A stretch of 64,000 nt of DNA from Actinomycetospora corticicola (GCF_013409505.1 NZ_JACCBN010000001.1:6014001-6078000); one strand, 5' to 3'; shown: positions 16,674-26,182, numbered from the stretch's first letter. The notes: a model not told the origin generated them from the sequence alone. Numbers and translations are program-made.

Positions 16674-17480
16674 TCAGGAATCCGCGAGGAGAGCCCGGAC
16701 CTCGGTGACGACCGCGTCCGGCCGGTCGAGGGCGACGAGGTGCCCGGCGTCGTCGAGCAGCCGGGGCTCCGGGGCCCCGAGCCGGGCGGCCAGGTCCCGC
16801 TGGGTCGCGATCCAGCGCGCCCGGCCCCGGCCCGAGCCGGCCGCGCCGACCAGCAGCCGTACCGGAGGAGTCGGGGCGCCCCGCTCGCGCTGCCACGCGA
16901 GCACGCCGGCCTGCAGCGGGCCGTGCCCGAACCACGCGTCGACGGTGGTGCGGACCCAGGCCCGTGAGGAGTAGACGGTGCGCACGGCAGCAGGGGTCAG
17001 GCGATCCCGACGACGGGTCGATGCGGCCCGCACACCCAGCCGCCGCACGGCGGGCCCGAGCAGGGTGCTGATCCCGGTAGCCAGGACGACGTCGGCCACA
17101 GCGCGCCCGACGGCGCCGAGAGCCGCGGGCGCGAGGCGGACCGCGCTCTCGTGGGAGGCGTCGACCAGCAGAGCACCCGCGATCCCGGCGTCGGCGTGCC
17201 CGTCGCCCGCGTAGAGCGCCGCCTGCACGTGCAGCCCGCCCGAGGAGTGCCCGACGAGCAGGACCGGCCGTGCTGTACCGATCAGCCGCTCGGCGAGCCG
17301 GGCGGCCACGGCCTGCGGCGTCCAGTCCGTGCGGGTGCGCAGCGGGGGAGCGTCGGCCGGGTCGACGACGAGCACCGCGACCTCGGCGGACAGGGCGTCG
17401 ACGACGTCGTCCCACTCACCTGGGGTGGACCCGAGCCCGGGCACGATCACGACGGTGCGTGCCCTCACCGGTGGCTCCAC
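16674..17480 (-). CDS. alpha/beta hydrolase
   Basis: 268 residues. The oxyanion region is VIVPGLGSTPGEWDDV near residue 11, the nucleophile elbow GHSSGG near 77 with Ser as nucleophile, and a terminal His in DDAGHLVALDRPD near 248. A middle cap region of about 90 residues lacks recognisable motifs. The start lies inside the last codons of the DUF998 gene (16-nt overlap), so it is the last gene of a five-gene minus-strand operon that begins with the acyl-CoA ligase at 22844. Substrate unknown. Confidence 0.8.
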   Translation of the reverse strand: MEPPVRARTVVIVPGLGSTPGEWDDVVDALSAEVAVLVVDPADAPPLRTRTDWTPQAVAARLAERLIGTARPVLLVGHSSGGLHVQAALYAGDGHADAGIAGALLVDASHESAVRLAPAALGAVGRAVADVVLATGISTLLGPAVRRLGVRAASTRRRDRLTPAAVRTVYSSRAWVRTTVDAWFGHGPLQAGVLAWQRERGAPTPPVRLLVGAAGSGRGRARWIATQRDLAARLGAPEPRLLDDAGHLVALDRPDAVVTEVRALLADS

Positions 17481-18202
17481 CGGGAGCCGCTGACGACCAC
17501 GAGACCGATCGTCACCAGCACGGCCGAGAGGGCCAGCACCTGCACCCGCTGCACCCAGCCGATGACGTGGTCGAGCCCGAGCGTCACGGTCTCCTCCAGC
17601 ACGACGACGAGCCCGGGCGCGGCGACGAGGGCCAGCCCGATCAGCAGTGCCCCCTCGAACGGGGTGGCGGGCTGGTCGGCGCGACGACCGCTCGACCGGG
17701 CCACCGCGAGGAGTGCGACCGCGACGATCGCCGCGAGGTTCGACACGAGGCTGGTCAGCTCGTGGACCCCGAACGCGAGCGCCGACCGCGAGGCCTCCGC
17801 CGCGGCACAGGCGGCGTCGGCGGAGGGCGCGCAGGTCATCGGGGCCAGGACGTCGAGCACGGTGGCGACGCCGAACAGGCCGAGCGCCACGCCGGCCCAG
17901 CGCACCGGGGTGAGGCGGCTGCGGGCGACGTGGAGGCCGGCGATGACGACGACGAGCCCGACCACGGCGTCCACCCCGCGGAAGACCGCGCCGTGGGGCT
18001 GGTCGAGGGCGGCGAGCTCGCTGACGTAGGAGCGTCCCGGGTCGAGCCGGGTCCCGAGCAGCGGCGTCACGAGGAAGGCCGAGTAGACGAGCCCGGCGAC
18101 CACGGTGGCGATGCCGACGGCGCGGTCCGTGGCGGTCACACCGGGGGCCACCGTCGGATCCTCCGCGCCCGGGGCGTCGCCGGTCTGCTCCTCGGCGGTC
18201 AC
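17465..18202 (-). CDS. DUF998 family integral membrane protein
   Basis: 245 residues from a GTG at 18202, preceded by GGAGGAG at a good distance. Six hydrophobic segments are visible, including VGIATVVAGLVYSAFLVTPL, AVVGLVVVIAGLHVA, AGVALGLFGVATVLDVLAP, LTSLVSNLAAIVAVALLAVA and VLALSAVLVTIGLVVVSG. The loop RSYVSELAALDQPHG after the first segment is typical of DUF998. Function unknown. It overlaps the downstream hydrolase by 16 nt. Confidence 0.75.
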   Translation of the reverse strand: MTAEEQTGDAPGAEDPTVAPGVTATDRAVGIATVVAGLVYSAFLVTPLLGTRLDPGRSYVSELAALDQPHGAVFRGVDAVVGLVVVIAGLHVARSRLTPVRWAGVALGLFGVATVLDVLAPMTCAPSADAACAAAEASRSALAFGVHELTSLVSNLAAIVAVALLAVARSSGRRADQPATPFEGALLIGLALVAAPGLVVVLEETVTLGLDHVIGWVQRVQVLALSAVLVTIGLVVVSGSRWSHR

Positions 18203-18282
18203 GGCTCCTCCTCGCTCCCGACGTCGGGGCGGGCCCGGGTACCCACCTCCGCCGCGGGGACCTCCCGCCGTCGGGACGGCGC

Positions 18283-20226
18283 TCATCCCTTCGCGCGGTA
18301 GGCCTCCTGGAAGGCCGGCACCGCGTCGGCGCCGCGGACCGCGTCGGCGCTGAGCACTTCGTCGACGGGGCGGCCGCGCAGCACCTGCTTGACCGGGCGC
18401 TCCAGCTTCTTGCCGGTCAGCGTGCGGGGGATCGCCGGGACGGCGGCGATGAGATCGGGGACGTGGCGGGGGGACAGGTGCCGACGGATGTCGCGGACGA
18501 TCCGACCGCGCAGGTCGTCGTCGAGCTCGGCGTCGGGAAGGAGCTCGACGAACAGCAGCAGCTCGCCCGAGCCGCCCTGGTCGTCCTCGAGGTGCACGAC
18601 GAGCGAGTCGACCACCTCGGCCATGTCCTCGACGACGTCGTAGAACTCGGCGGTGCCCAGCCGCACGCCGCCGCGGTTGAGGGTGGCGTCCGAGCGGCCG
18701 GTGATCACGCAGCTGCCGCGCTCGGTGAAGCGCACCCAGTCGCCGTGGCGCCAGACGCCGGGGTAGGTGTCGAAGTAGGCCTCGCGGTAGCGCTCGCCGT
18801 CGGGGTCGTTCCAGAACGACACCGGCATCGAGGGCATCGGCGCCCGCACCACGAGCTCGCCGAGCTCCTCGACGAGGACCTCGCCCGCCTCGTCGAAGGC
18901 GGCGACGTCGAGGCCGACGCCCGGGCCGGACATCTCGCCGCGCCAGACCGGCTGCCACACCCCGCCGCCGACGAACCCGCTGCACACGTCGGTCCCGCCG
19001 CTGAACGGGTTGAGGATGACGTCCGGGCCGAGGTGCTCGTAGACGTAGTCGAAGGCCTCCGCGGGCAGCGGTGCCCCCGTCGTCCCGATCTGCCGCAGCT
19101 CCGGCCAGCGCGGGGGGACGACGTCGGTCTTGCGGCACGACATCAGGTAGCCGGGGCTGGTGCCGAACAGGGCCACGCGCTCGTCGGCGGCGAGGCGCCA
19201 CTGCGTCTCCAGGTCGGGGTGCAGCGGGTTGCCGTCGAGCAGCACGATCGTGGCGCGGTGCAGCAGCACGGAGATCGTGATGTTCCACATCGCCCACGCC
19301 GTGGTGGTGAACCAGAGCGTCCGGTCGCCGGGGTGGATGTCGAAGTGCAGCCCGTACAGCCGCAGGTGCTCGAGCAGGATCCCGCCGTGCCCGTGCACGA
19401 TCGCCTTGGGCAGCCCGGTGGTGCCCGAGGAGAACAGCACGTAGAGCGGGTGGTCGAAGGCCACCGGCGCGAACTCGAGCGGGCCGGACCCGGCGAGCAG
19501 CTCGTCCCAGGTCAGGGCGTCGGGTACCGGGTGCGGGCCGTAGTCGAGACCGACGACGTGCCGGACGGTCGTCAGGCCCTCCCGGATGCGGGCCAGCTCC
19601 TCGCGCTGGTCGACGACCTTGTCGCCGTAGCGGTAGGACGCCACCGCGACCAGCACCGTCGGCTCGACCTGTCCGAGGCGGTCCACGACGCTGCGCGCGC
19701 CGAACTCGGGCGCGCAGGCCGCCCAGATCGCGCCGAGGCTCGCGGCGGCGAGGAACACGACGATGGTCTCCGGGACGTGCGGGAGGTAGCCGACGACGCG
19801 GTCCCCGTGCCCGACGCCGAGCCGCACGAGCCCTGCGCGGGCGCGTGCGACCTGGTCGCGCAGCTCGCCGAACGTGAGCTCGGAGTCCCCCCGGGTCTGG
19901 GAGCGGGCGACGATCGCCGGCAGGTCGGCGTCGGCCTCGGTGCCGACCATGTGCTCGGCGTAGTTCAGCCGTGCTCCCGGGAACCACTGCGCGCCGGGCA
20001 TCTCCGAGGACCCCAGCACCTGCTCGTAGGAGCCCGACACCCCGAAGTGGTCCCAGATCGAGGCCCAGAACGCCTCGGGCTGGGCCACCGACCAGCGCCA
20101 CAGGTCGCGGTGGTCGTCGAACGTCAGGCCGCGCGTCGAGGACAGGTACTCCAGGTAGACGCCGAGCGTCGTCCCGTCCGGAGTTCCCGCCGGGCGCAGC
20201 AACGTCGGTCCGTCCGGGGTGGTCAT
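18283..20226 (-). CDS. acetoacetyl-CoA synthetase
   Basis: 647 residues, the usual length for acetoacetate-CoA ligase. It activates acetoacetate with ATP and CoA in the cytosol. The N-terminal ACAS-type segment is visible (LWRWSVAQPEAFWASIWDHFGV, near 42-64) and WFPGARLNYAEH follows. The adenylate-forming core shows FSSGTTGLPKAIVHGHGG near 261, the A5 region NPFSGGTDVCSGF, WRHGDWVRFTERGS near 500 and the C-terminal lysine in TLTGKKLERPVK near 615. It follows the LLM oxidoreductase by 57 nt in the same direction. Distinguished from acetyl-CoA synthetase by the GGTD/SGF region and overall length. Confidence 0.9.
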   Translation of the reverse strand: MTTPDGPTLLRPAGTPDGTTLGVYLEYLSSTRGLTFDDHRDLWRWSVAQPEAFWASIWDHFGVSGSYEQVLGSSEMPGAQWFPGARLNYAEHMVGTEADADLPAIVARSQTRGDSELTFGELRDQVARARAGLVRLGVGHGDRVVGYLPHVPETIVVFLAAASLGAIWAACAPEFGARSVVDRLGQVEPTVLVAVASYRYGDKVVDQREELARIREGLTTVRHVVGLDYGPHPVPDALTWDELLAGSGPLEFAPVAFDHPLYVLFSSGTTGLPKAIVHGHGGILLEHLRLYGLHFDIHPGDRTLWFTTTAWAMWNITISVLLHRATIVLLDGNPLHPDLETQWRLAADERVALFGTSPGYLMSCRKTDVVPPRWPELRQIGTTGAPLPAEAFDYVYEHLGPDVILNPFSGGTDVCSGFVGGGVWQPVWRGEMSGPGVGLDVAAFDEAGEVLVEELGELVVRAPMPSMPVSFWNDPDGERYREAYFDTYPGVWRHGDWVRFTERGSCVITGRSDATLNRGGVRLGTAEFYDVVEDMAEVVDSLVVHLEDDQGGSGELLLFVELLPDAELDDDLRGRIVRDIRRHLSPRHVPDLIAAVPAIPRTLTGKKLERPVKQVLRGRPVDEVLSADAVRGADAVPAFQEAYRAKG

Positions 20227-20283
20227 GGCGATGATCGTGCCGTGACGTAGGTCTCTCGTTCAACGCCGGAATCCGGCGTCGGG

Positions 20284-21267
20284 TCAGCGCAGCGCCGCGA
20301 CCAGGTCGGCGAAGTGCCGCGGCGGGGGAGGGGCGTCGCCGGGGCGGTTGAGCCGCAGGCGGTCGGCGACGTCGCCGAAGCGGTCCCGGAGGGTCCGCGC
20401 GGCCTCGTCGGGCGAGCCGACCGCGCACATGGCGTGCAGGAGGTCGTCGTCGACGAGGGCGGGCATGTCGTCCCAGCGCCCCTCCTTGGACAGCCGGTGG
20501 AGCTCGGTCTGCAGGTCGCCCTGCCCGTGGAGTTCGAGCACCCGGCGGTAGGCGGGGGTCGAGCCGTAGAAGGAGATCTGGCGGCGCACGGCCTCGACGT
20601 CGCTCTCGTCGAGGGCGACGAACGGCGACAGCGCGATCTGCAGGGGAGGGGCGTCGGCCGGCCGGTGGGCGGCGACCTCGGGGACGATCACCTCGCGCAG
20701 GTAGGCCTCGGTGCAGAACGGGTGGACGAACAGGCCGTCGGCCACCTCGGCGGTCACCCGGAGCATCCGCGGTCCGACCGCGGCGAGGAAGACCGGCGGC
20801 GGGCCGTAGGGGTTCGACGGCGGGGTGAACGCCGGTGCCATGAGGGTGTGCTCGTAGAAGCGGCCGCGGTGCTCGAGGCGCTCACCGGTGGACCAGGTCC
20901 GCCAGATCGCGCGCAGGGCGACCACGAACTCGCGCATCCGGTCCGCCGGCTCCGACCAGGGCATGGAGAACCGCCGGGTGACGTGCGGCCGGATCTGGCT
21001 CCCCAGCCCGAGGATGAGGCGGCCCTCCGAGAACCGCTGCAGGTCCCACGCCGGGTAGGCCACCGTCATCGGGGTGCGGGCGAAGGCGATCGCGACCGAC
21101 GGCCCGACCTGCAGGCGCTCCGAGTGCTCGCAGGCGAGGGTCAGCGAGAGGAAGGGATCGGCCCGGTTCTCGGTGTTCCACGCCCCGTCGAACCCGATCT
21201 CCTCGATGGCACGGACGTCCGCGGCGACCCCGGACAGCGCCGTCTCGAGCCTCGCGTCGATCTTCAT
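20284..21267 (-). CDS. LLM-class (luciferase-like, probably F420-dependent) oxidoreductase
   Basis: 327 residues. A bacterial-luciferase-like TIM barrel: start KIDARLETALSGVAADVRAIEEIGFDGAW, then HSERLQVGPSVAIAFARTPMTVAYPAWDLQ and SEGRLILGLGSQIRPHVTRRF, all typical of the actinobacterial 'TIGR03617-like' F420-dependent group. These enzymes use F420 or FMN to oxidise or reduce small organic substrates. The ATG at 21267 overlaps the stop of the upstream acyl-CoA ligase as ATGA, so the two are translationally coupled. F420 rather than FMN is inferred from family and host type. Confidence 0.85.
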   Translation of the reverse strand: MKIDARLETALSGVAADVRAIEEIGFDGAWNTENRADPFLSLTLACEHSERLQVGPSVAIAFARTPMTVAYPAWDLQRFSEGRLILGLGSQIRPHVTRRFSMPWSEPADRMREFVVALRAIWRTWSTGERLEHRGRFYEHTLMAPAFTPPSNPYGPPPVFLAAVGPRMLRVTAEVADGLFVHPFCTEAYLREVIVPEVAAHRPADAPPLQIALSPFVALDESDVEAVRRQISFYGSTPAYRRVLELHGQGDLQTELHRLSKEGRWDDMPALVDDDLLHAMCAVGSPDEAARTLRDRFGDVADRLRLNRPGDAPPPPRHFADLVAALR

Positions 21268-22844
21268 CGGGCCGACGCCAGGTCGGCGTAGGTGTCGCGG
21301 AGCTCGCGCTTGAGGATCTTCCCACTGGGGTTCTTGGGCAGTTCGTCGACGATCACCACGTACTTGGGCGCCTTGAAGCCGGCGAGGCGCTCCCGGGTGT
21401 GGGCGACGATCTCCGTCGGCTCGGCGGTGGCGCCGTCGCGGAGCACCACGGCCGCGGCGACCGCCTCGATCCACTCGGGGTGGCTGACCCCGAACACCGC
21501 GACCTCGCTGACGGCGGGGTGGGCGTAGATCGCGTCCTCGACCTCGCGGCTCGCGACGTTCTCGCCGCCGGTGATGATGAGGTCCTTCTTGCGGTCGACG
21601 ATGGTCAGGTAGCCCTCGGCGTCCATCACGCCGAGGTCGCCGCTGTGGAACCAGCCGTTCCGGAACACCTCGGCGGTGGCCTCCGGCTTGCCCCAGTAGC
21701 CGCGCATCGCGTGCGGCGTGCGGTGCACGATCTCGCCGACCTGCCCCACCGGCACCGGGCGGTCGTCGTCGTCGTGGAGGCGGGTCTCGACGTTGAGGCT
21801 CGCCCGTCCCGCCGTGCCGGCCTTCGTGATCTGCTCCTCGGGGAACAGGACGGTCGCGTTCGGGGCCAGCTCGGTCTGGCCGTAGTAGTTGAACAGCCGG
21901 ATGCCCGGGAGGCGCTCGCCCAGCTCCTGGAGCACCGCGACCGGCATGATCGCGGCGCCGTAGTACCCCTTGCGCAGCGACGACAGGTCGTGGCGGTCGA
22001 AGGCGGGGGAGCGCAGCAGCCGGATCCACACGGTCGGCGGGCAGAACATCTTCGTGACGCCCTCGGCGGCGACCGTGCCGAGGATCGTGTCGGGATCGGG
22101 CGAGTCGACGACGACGCTGGTGGCGCCCAGGTAGACGTCCGGCGTGAGGAAGTCGTGCAGCGCCGCGCAGTGGTAGAGCGGCAGGGCGTGCAGCTCGACG
22201 TCGTCACGGTGGTACTCGCCGTCGACGATGTCGCTGAGGTACTGGGCGATCAGGTTCCGGTTGGTCATGATCGCGCCCTTGGGCGCCGACGTGGTCCCGC
22301 TGGTGTAGAGCAGCTGCACCGGGTCGTCGTCGCCGATCTCGACGTCGGGCTCTCCTGCGTCGTGGTGCTCGAGCAGCCGGTCGAACGACGTCCAGCCCGG
22401 TCGTCGGCCGATGACCACCCCGATCGCGATCGCGACCCGGGCCGCCCCGAGGGTGTCCACCAGATCGTCCTCGACGATCACGGCCCTCGCCCCGCTGTCC
22501 TCCAGGACGTAGCGCAACTCGGGCGCGGTGAAGTTGAAGTTCACCGGCACCGAGATGGCCCCGATCCGGGCGAGTGCGAAGTAGGCGACGACGAACGCGT
22601 AGGAGTTGTGGGAGAAGATCGCGACCCGGTCGTTGCGGGCGACCCCGCGTTCGATCAGGGCGTTCGCCACCCGGTTGGCATCGGCGTCGACCTCGGCGAA
22701 CGTGCGTCGGGTGTCCCGGTGGACGATCGCGGTCTTCGCCGGGAACTTCCCGGCCGTGCGGGACAGGATCGTGCCGAGGGTCTGCCGGCGGGCCCGGGCG
22801 ACGTCGGGGGTGTACGGCGGCAGGTACCGGTCGAGATCGTCCAC
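21264..22844 (-). CDS. AMP-dependent acyl-CoA synthetase/ligase
   Basis: 526 residues. ANL-superfamily ligase forming an acyl-CoA. Motifs: YTSGTTSAPKGAIMTN near residue 185, YYGQTELAPN near 321, HSGDLGVMDAEGYLTIVDRKKDLIITGG near 400-427 and the catalytic lysine in NPSGKILKRELR near 508. First gene of the minus-strand operon ligase / LLM oxidoreductase / acetoacetyl-CoA synthetase / DUF998 / hydrolase, and divergent from the NDMA-type alcohol dehydrogenase, with 144 nt between the starts. Context suggests fatty or branched acid breakdown ending in acetoacetate or acetoacetyl-CoA. The acid is unknown. Confidence 0.87.
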   Translation of the reverse strand: MDDLDRYLPPYTPDVARARRQTLGTILSRTAGKFPAKTAIVHRDTRRTFAEVDADANRVANALIERGVARNDRVAIFSHNSYAFVVAYFALARIGAISVPVNFNFTAPELRYVLEDSGARAVIVEDDLVDTLGAARVAIAIGVVIGRRPGWTSFDRLLEHHDAGEPDVEIGDDDPVQLLYTSGTTSAPKGAIMTNRNLIAQYLSDIVDGEYHRDDVELHALPLYHCAALHDFLTPDVYLGATSVVVDSPDPDTILGTVAAEGVTKMFCPPTVWIRLLRSPAFDRHDLSSLRKGYYGAAIMPVAVLQELGERLPGIRLFNYYGQTELAPNATVLFPEEQITKAGTAGRASLNVETRLHDDDDRPVPVGQVGEIVHRTPHAMRGYWGKPEATAEVFRNGWFHSGDLGVMDAEGYLTIVDRKKDLIITGGENVASREVEDAIYAHPAVSEVAVFGVSHPEWIEAVAAAVVLRDGATAEPTEIVAHTRERLAGFKAPKYVVIVDELPKNPSGKILKRELRDTYADLASAR

Positions 22845-22988
22845 GCGAGGCTCCCTCAGGTCGGCGCGGGGTGATCCTCTCCCGTCGGCGCCGGTGCGGG
22901 AAGCCGACCGAAGCGCCCGTGTTGCGCTCGCAGCCGAGGGCGGACGACGCTGACCTCACCTGGTCGAGACGAGCCCGGAGGCTGATCG

Positions 22989-24104
22989 ATGAAGACCCGC
23001 GCCGCAGTGATGGACAAGGGGCAGAAGGAGTTCGAGATCGTCGAGCTCGACGTCGACGAGCCGGGTCCGGGCGAGGTGCACATCAAATTCACCGCCTCCG
23101 GTCTGTGCCACTCGGACCTGCACCTGGTCGAGGGCATCTACGGCGACTCCCCGCGCTATCCGATCGTGGCCGGGCACGAGGGCGCGGGGATCATCGAGTC
23201 GGTCGGCCCCGGCGTCACGCACGTGGAGCCCGGTGACCACGTCGTCTGCAGCTTCATGCCGAGCTGCGGGTACTGCCGCTACTGCGAGACCGGGCACACC
23301 AACCTGTGCAACATCGGCGCCAACATCCTGCAGGGGTGCATGCCCGACGGGACGTTCCGCTACCACCGCGGGGGGACCGACCTCGGCGGCTTCTGCATGC
23401 TCGGCACGTTCTCCGAGCGTGCCACCGTGCACGCGCGGTCGGCGGTGAAGGTCGACCCGTGGCTCCCGCTCGAGGTGGCCGTCCTCGCCGGGTGCGGCGT
23501 CCCCACCGGCTGGGGCTCGGCGGTCAACGCGGGCGGGGTGCGCGCCGGGGACACGGCGGTGATCTTCGGGGCCGGCGGGGTCGGGATGAACGCGGTCCAG
23601 GGCGCCGCCCAGGCGGGGGCCCAGTACGTGGTGGTCGTGGACCCCGTGGAGTTCAAGCGGGAGACGGCGTTGTCGTTCGGCGCGACCCACGTCTTCGCCG
23701 ACGCGGCGGAGGCCGACGTCAAGGTCAAGGAACTGACCTGGGGCAACGGCGCGGATCAGGCGGTCATCACGGTGAGCGTCATGGACGAGACCGTCATCCG
23801 GCAGGCGTTCGACATCGTCGGCAAGGGCTCGACGGTGGTGATGGTGAGCCAGGCCAACGCGGCGAACAACACGATCCAGCTGCCCAGCGCGCTGATGGTC
23901 CGCAGCGAGAAGGTGCTCCGGGGCGCCCAGTTCGGGTCGTGCAACCCGCACTACGACATCCCGCGCCTGCTGCGGCTGTGGAACAAGGGCAGCCTGAAGC
24001 TCGACGAGCTCGTCACCAAGCAGTACACCCTCGACCAGGTCAACGACGGCTACCAGGACCTGCGCGACGGCAAGATCATCCGCGGGGTCGTGGTGCACGG
24101 CTGA
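22989..24104 (+). CDS. NDMA-dependent-type zinc alcohol dehydrogenase
   Basis: 371 residues. Zinc-containing MDR alcohol dehydrogenase. Catalytic zinc ligands are Cys39 (SGLCHSDLH) and the His-Glu of GHEGAG near 62. The structural zinc cluster shows as CGYCRYCETGHTNLC near 90-104, and the cofactor motif GAGGVGMNAVQGA lies near 195. The LQGCMPDGTFRYHRGG segment and overall length match the actinobacterial NDMA/mycofactocin-associated alcohol dehydrogenases, in which NAD(H) is held tightly and re-oxidised by an external carrier. No mycofactocin genes are in the window. It oxidises an alcohol to an aldehyde. Confidence 0.87.
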   Translation: MKTRAAVMDKGQKEFEIVELDVDEPGPGEVHIKFTASGLCHSDLHLVEGIYGDSPRYPIVAGHEGAGIIESVGPGVTHVEPGDHVVCSFMPSCGYCRYCETGHTNLCNIGANILQGCMPDGTFRYHRGGTDLGGFCMLGTFSERATVHARSAVKVDPWLPLEVAVLAGCGVPTGWGSAVNAGGVRAGDTAVIFGAGGVGMNAVQGAAQAGAQYVVVVDPVEFKRETALSFGATHVFADAAEADVKVKELTWGNGADQAVITVSVMDETVIRQAFDIVGKGSTVVMVSQANAANNTIQLPSALMVRSEKVLRGAQFGSCNPHYDIPRLLRLWNKGSLKLDELVTKQYTLDQVNDGYQDLRDGKIIRGVVVHG

Positions 24105-24405
24105 CCCCGCTCCTTCCCGCCGGCCGCGCCGTGGGTGTCGGGTGCTCCGACGCCCTCGGCCGCGGTTGCGTGGGTCCCGTGTGCGGAGGACAGTCGGCAG
24201 TGCAGAGACCCTCGACGATCACCGGGATGGTCGGCTCCGCGTCCGCCCGCATCGGGAGCCTGGGCCCTCTCGGAAGGCCACGTCCTGGCCGGTCTCCGGC
24301 TGCTCCCGAGGCACGGTGCGGGTCGTCCGCGTCGCGCAGACCCCTGTGACCGCACCCGTCGTGCCGCACGGCCCTCGGGAATTCTCTCCGCTCCCGAGGA
24401 CTCTC
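24105..24405. other. 301-nt intergenic region, no gene supported
   Basis: Between the alcohol dehydrogenase stop and the small ORF at 24406. Reading frames here are open only because of high GC and have unnatural Arg/Pro-rich composition. It should carry the promoter of the 24406-26176 unit, but no clear box is visible. Confidence 0.4.
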
Positions 24406-24630
24406 ATGACACTCATCGCCGTCTCCGCGTGGGACTACGACGCACCTCCGGCCCCTCGTCCCGCGGACGAGGAATGGATCGATCGGCTCACGGCACTGCA
24501 GATCCTGACCCGGCACGGCGACGTGGAGGCCGAGGCGCAGGCCCGGGCGTGGCTGGCGGCCGACCCGGCGGCGCGGACCGTGTGGGACACGGTGGCCGAG
24601 GTGTGCGGGCACGCCGCGGACACCCGCTGA
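24406..24630 (+). CDS. small hypothetical protein, 74 aa
   Basis: Starts MTLIAVSAWDYDAPP at an ATG with GAGG about 7 nt upstream. It is acidic and rich in Ala, with a helical middle (EEWIDRLTALQILTRHGDVEAEAQARAWL). There is no signal or membrane segment. Its stop overlaps the ATG of the next tiny ORF (TGATG), which in turn overlaps the WS/DGAT gene, so all three appear translationally coupled. Family not recognised. Confidence 0.5.
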   Translation: MTLIAVSAWDYDAPPAPRPADEEWIDRLTALQILTRHGDVEAEAQARAWLAADPAARTVWDTVAEVCGHAADTR

Positions 24631-24776
24631 TGCGGCGGAGCGCCCGGCAACTCGTGGTGGACCTGATGGACCTGAGCCGCGAGGCGGTCGGGGCGGTCGG
24701 CATCCTCGTCCGACCGTCGCTCGCGCCCGAACGGCGATCCGGGCACGGAGCGCCGCCGCTCCGTGAGGTGACGTGA
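24630..24776 (+). CDS. small hypothetical protein, 48 aa, coupled to WS/DGAT gene
   Basis: Starts MRRSARQLVVDLMDLSREAVG at an ATG that overlaps the previous stop (TGATG). Its own stop overlaps the GTG of the acyltransferase (GTGA). The first half is an amphipathic helix (ARQLVVDLMDLSREAVGAVGILV) that could sit on a membrane surface or lipid droplet; the tail is basic. Not recognised. Reality is supported by the overlaps, not by homology. Confidence 0.45.
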   Translation: MRRSARQLVVDLMDLSREAVGAVGILVRPSLAPERRSGHGAPPLREVT

Positions 24777-26176
24777 CCGGCGCGGACCCCATCCGTTCGC
24801 CGCGGCGGCTCAACGCGCTCGAGGCGATGATGTGGCGGGCGGAGGTGGATCCCCGCCTCCGCCACCCGGTGGTGATCGTCGATCTGCTCGACGTCGAGCC
24901 CGCCTGGGACCGGCTCCTCGAGTCCCACGACCGGGCGACCCGATACGTGCCGCGGCTGCGCGACCGCGTCCTCGAGCCGTGGTGGGGCTGGGGCCTGCCC
25001 GAGTGGTCGCCCGACCCGGGCTTCGCTCTCGACTACCACGTCCGGCGGTCCCGGTTGGCGGAGCCCGGCGACCTGACCTCGCTGCTCGACCACGCCGCGA
25101 CGTGGGCGACGACGCCTTTCGACCGCGCCCGCCCTCCGTGGGAGGTCCTCCTCGTGACGGGCCTCGACGGCGGCCGCGCCGGCTACCTGCTGAAGGTCCA
25201 CCACAGCCTGGCGGACGGCGTCGGTCTGGTGCAGATCCTGTCCCTGCTCCACGGACACGCCCGTGAGCCGGAGCCGACACCCCCGGTGTCGGTGATCCCG
25301 GACCGTGATGATCGATCCCGCGTCAGTCTGACCGCGTCGCGCACGGTGGCGGCGATCGCGAGGACCCCCGTCGACCTGCTCGTCGGCCTCACGGGTGCGC
25401 TCGGCGCCTCCTCACGCCACGCACGGCATCCCGTCGCCGCGACGCGGGACGGCGCGGCGTTCGTCGCGTCGGCCGCGCGTGCGGCCCTCCCGCACCGCGC
25501 CCCTGCGTCGCCGCTGCTGCGACACCGCAGCCTCAACCGCCGGTTCCTGGTCTGGGACATCGGGTTGGAGGCCCTCAAACGGGCGGGGCGGTCGGCGGGG
25601 GGCTCGCTGAACGACGCCTACGTCGCCGCGGTCCTCGGTGGCGTGGCCCGGTACCACCGCAGGATGGGCGCGCGGGTGCCGGAGCGGATTCCGGTCGGGA
25701 TGCCGATGAACACGCGCGTGGCGTCCGATGCGCTCGGCGGCAACCACTGGGCGGGTCTCCGGTTCGCGGCCCCGCTGGACGAGGACGACGCGGCCACGCG
25801 CATCCGTCTCGTTCGCGACATCGTCGTCGGGCTGCGGCAGGAGCGCATCACGGATGCGCTCGGACTCGTCGCGCCCGTGCTCGCCGCTCTCCCCCCGGTG
25901 CTGCTGGCGCGCGTGCAGGGCGGCGCCACCCGCGGCAACGACGTGCAGGTCAGCAACATCCCCGGCGTGACGCGCCCGGCCTTCGTCGCCGGCGCGCACA
26001 TCGAGCGCAGTTACGCGTTCGGGCCACTGCCCGGGGGCGCGGTGATGGCGGCCCTGATGTCGGACGCCGACACCTGCCACGTCGGGGCCACCATCGACAC
26101 CGCCGCGATCACCGCTCCCGGAACGTTCGCCGCCTGCGTCGAGGAGTCCTTCGCCGAGGTCCTGGCCCTCGGCTGA
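24773..26176 (+). CDS. wax ester synthase/diacylglycerol acyltransferase (WS/DGAT) family
   Basis: 467 residues from a GTG overlapping the previous stop. The catalytic HHxxxDG motif is present as His143-His144-SLA-Asp148-Gly149. A second conserved block PVGMPMNTRVASDALGGNHWAGLRF lies near 302-326, and SNIPGVTRPAFVAGA near 392. The family joins an acyl-CoA to a long-chain alcohol or diacylglycerol, making wax esters or triacylglycerol storage lipid at the membrane. The N-terminus LNALEAMMWRAEVDP is typical. Actinomycetes usually have many copies, so the specific acceptor is open. Confidence 0.9.
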   Translation: MTGADPIRSPRRLNALEAMMWRAEVDPRLRHPVVIVDLLDVEPAWDRLLESHDRATRYVPRLRDRVLEPWWGWGLPEWSPDPGFALDYHVRRSRLAEPGDLTSLLDHAATWATTPFDRARPPWEVLLVTGLDGGRAGYLLKVHHSLADGVGLVQILSLLHGHAREPEPTPPVSVIPDRDDRSRVSLTASRTVAAIARTPVDLLVGLTGALGASSRHARHPVAATRDGAAFVASAARAALPHRAPASPLLRHRSLNRRFLVWDIGLEALKRAGRSAGGSLNDAYVAAVLGGVARYHRRMGARVPERIPVGMPMNTRVASDALGGNHWAGLRFAAPLDEDDAATRIRLVRDIVVGLRQERITDALGLVAPVLAALPPVLLARVQGGATRGNDVQVSNIPGVTRPAFVAGAHIERSYAFGPLPGGAVMAALMSDADTCHVGATIDTAAITAPGTFAACVEESFAEVLALG

Positions 26177-26182
26177 GGTGGT

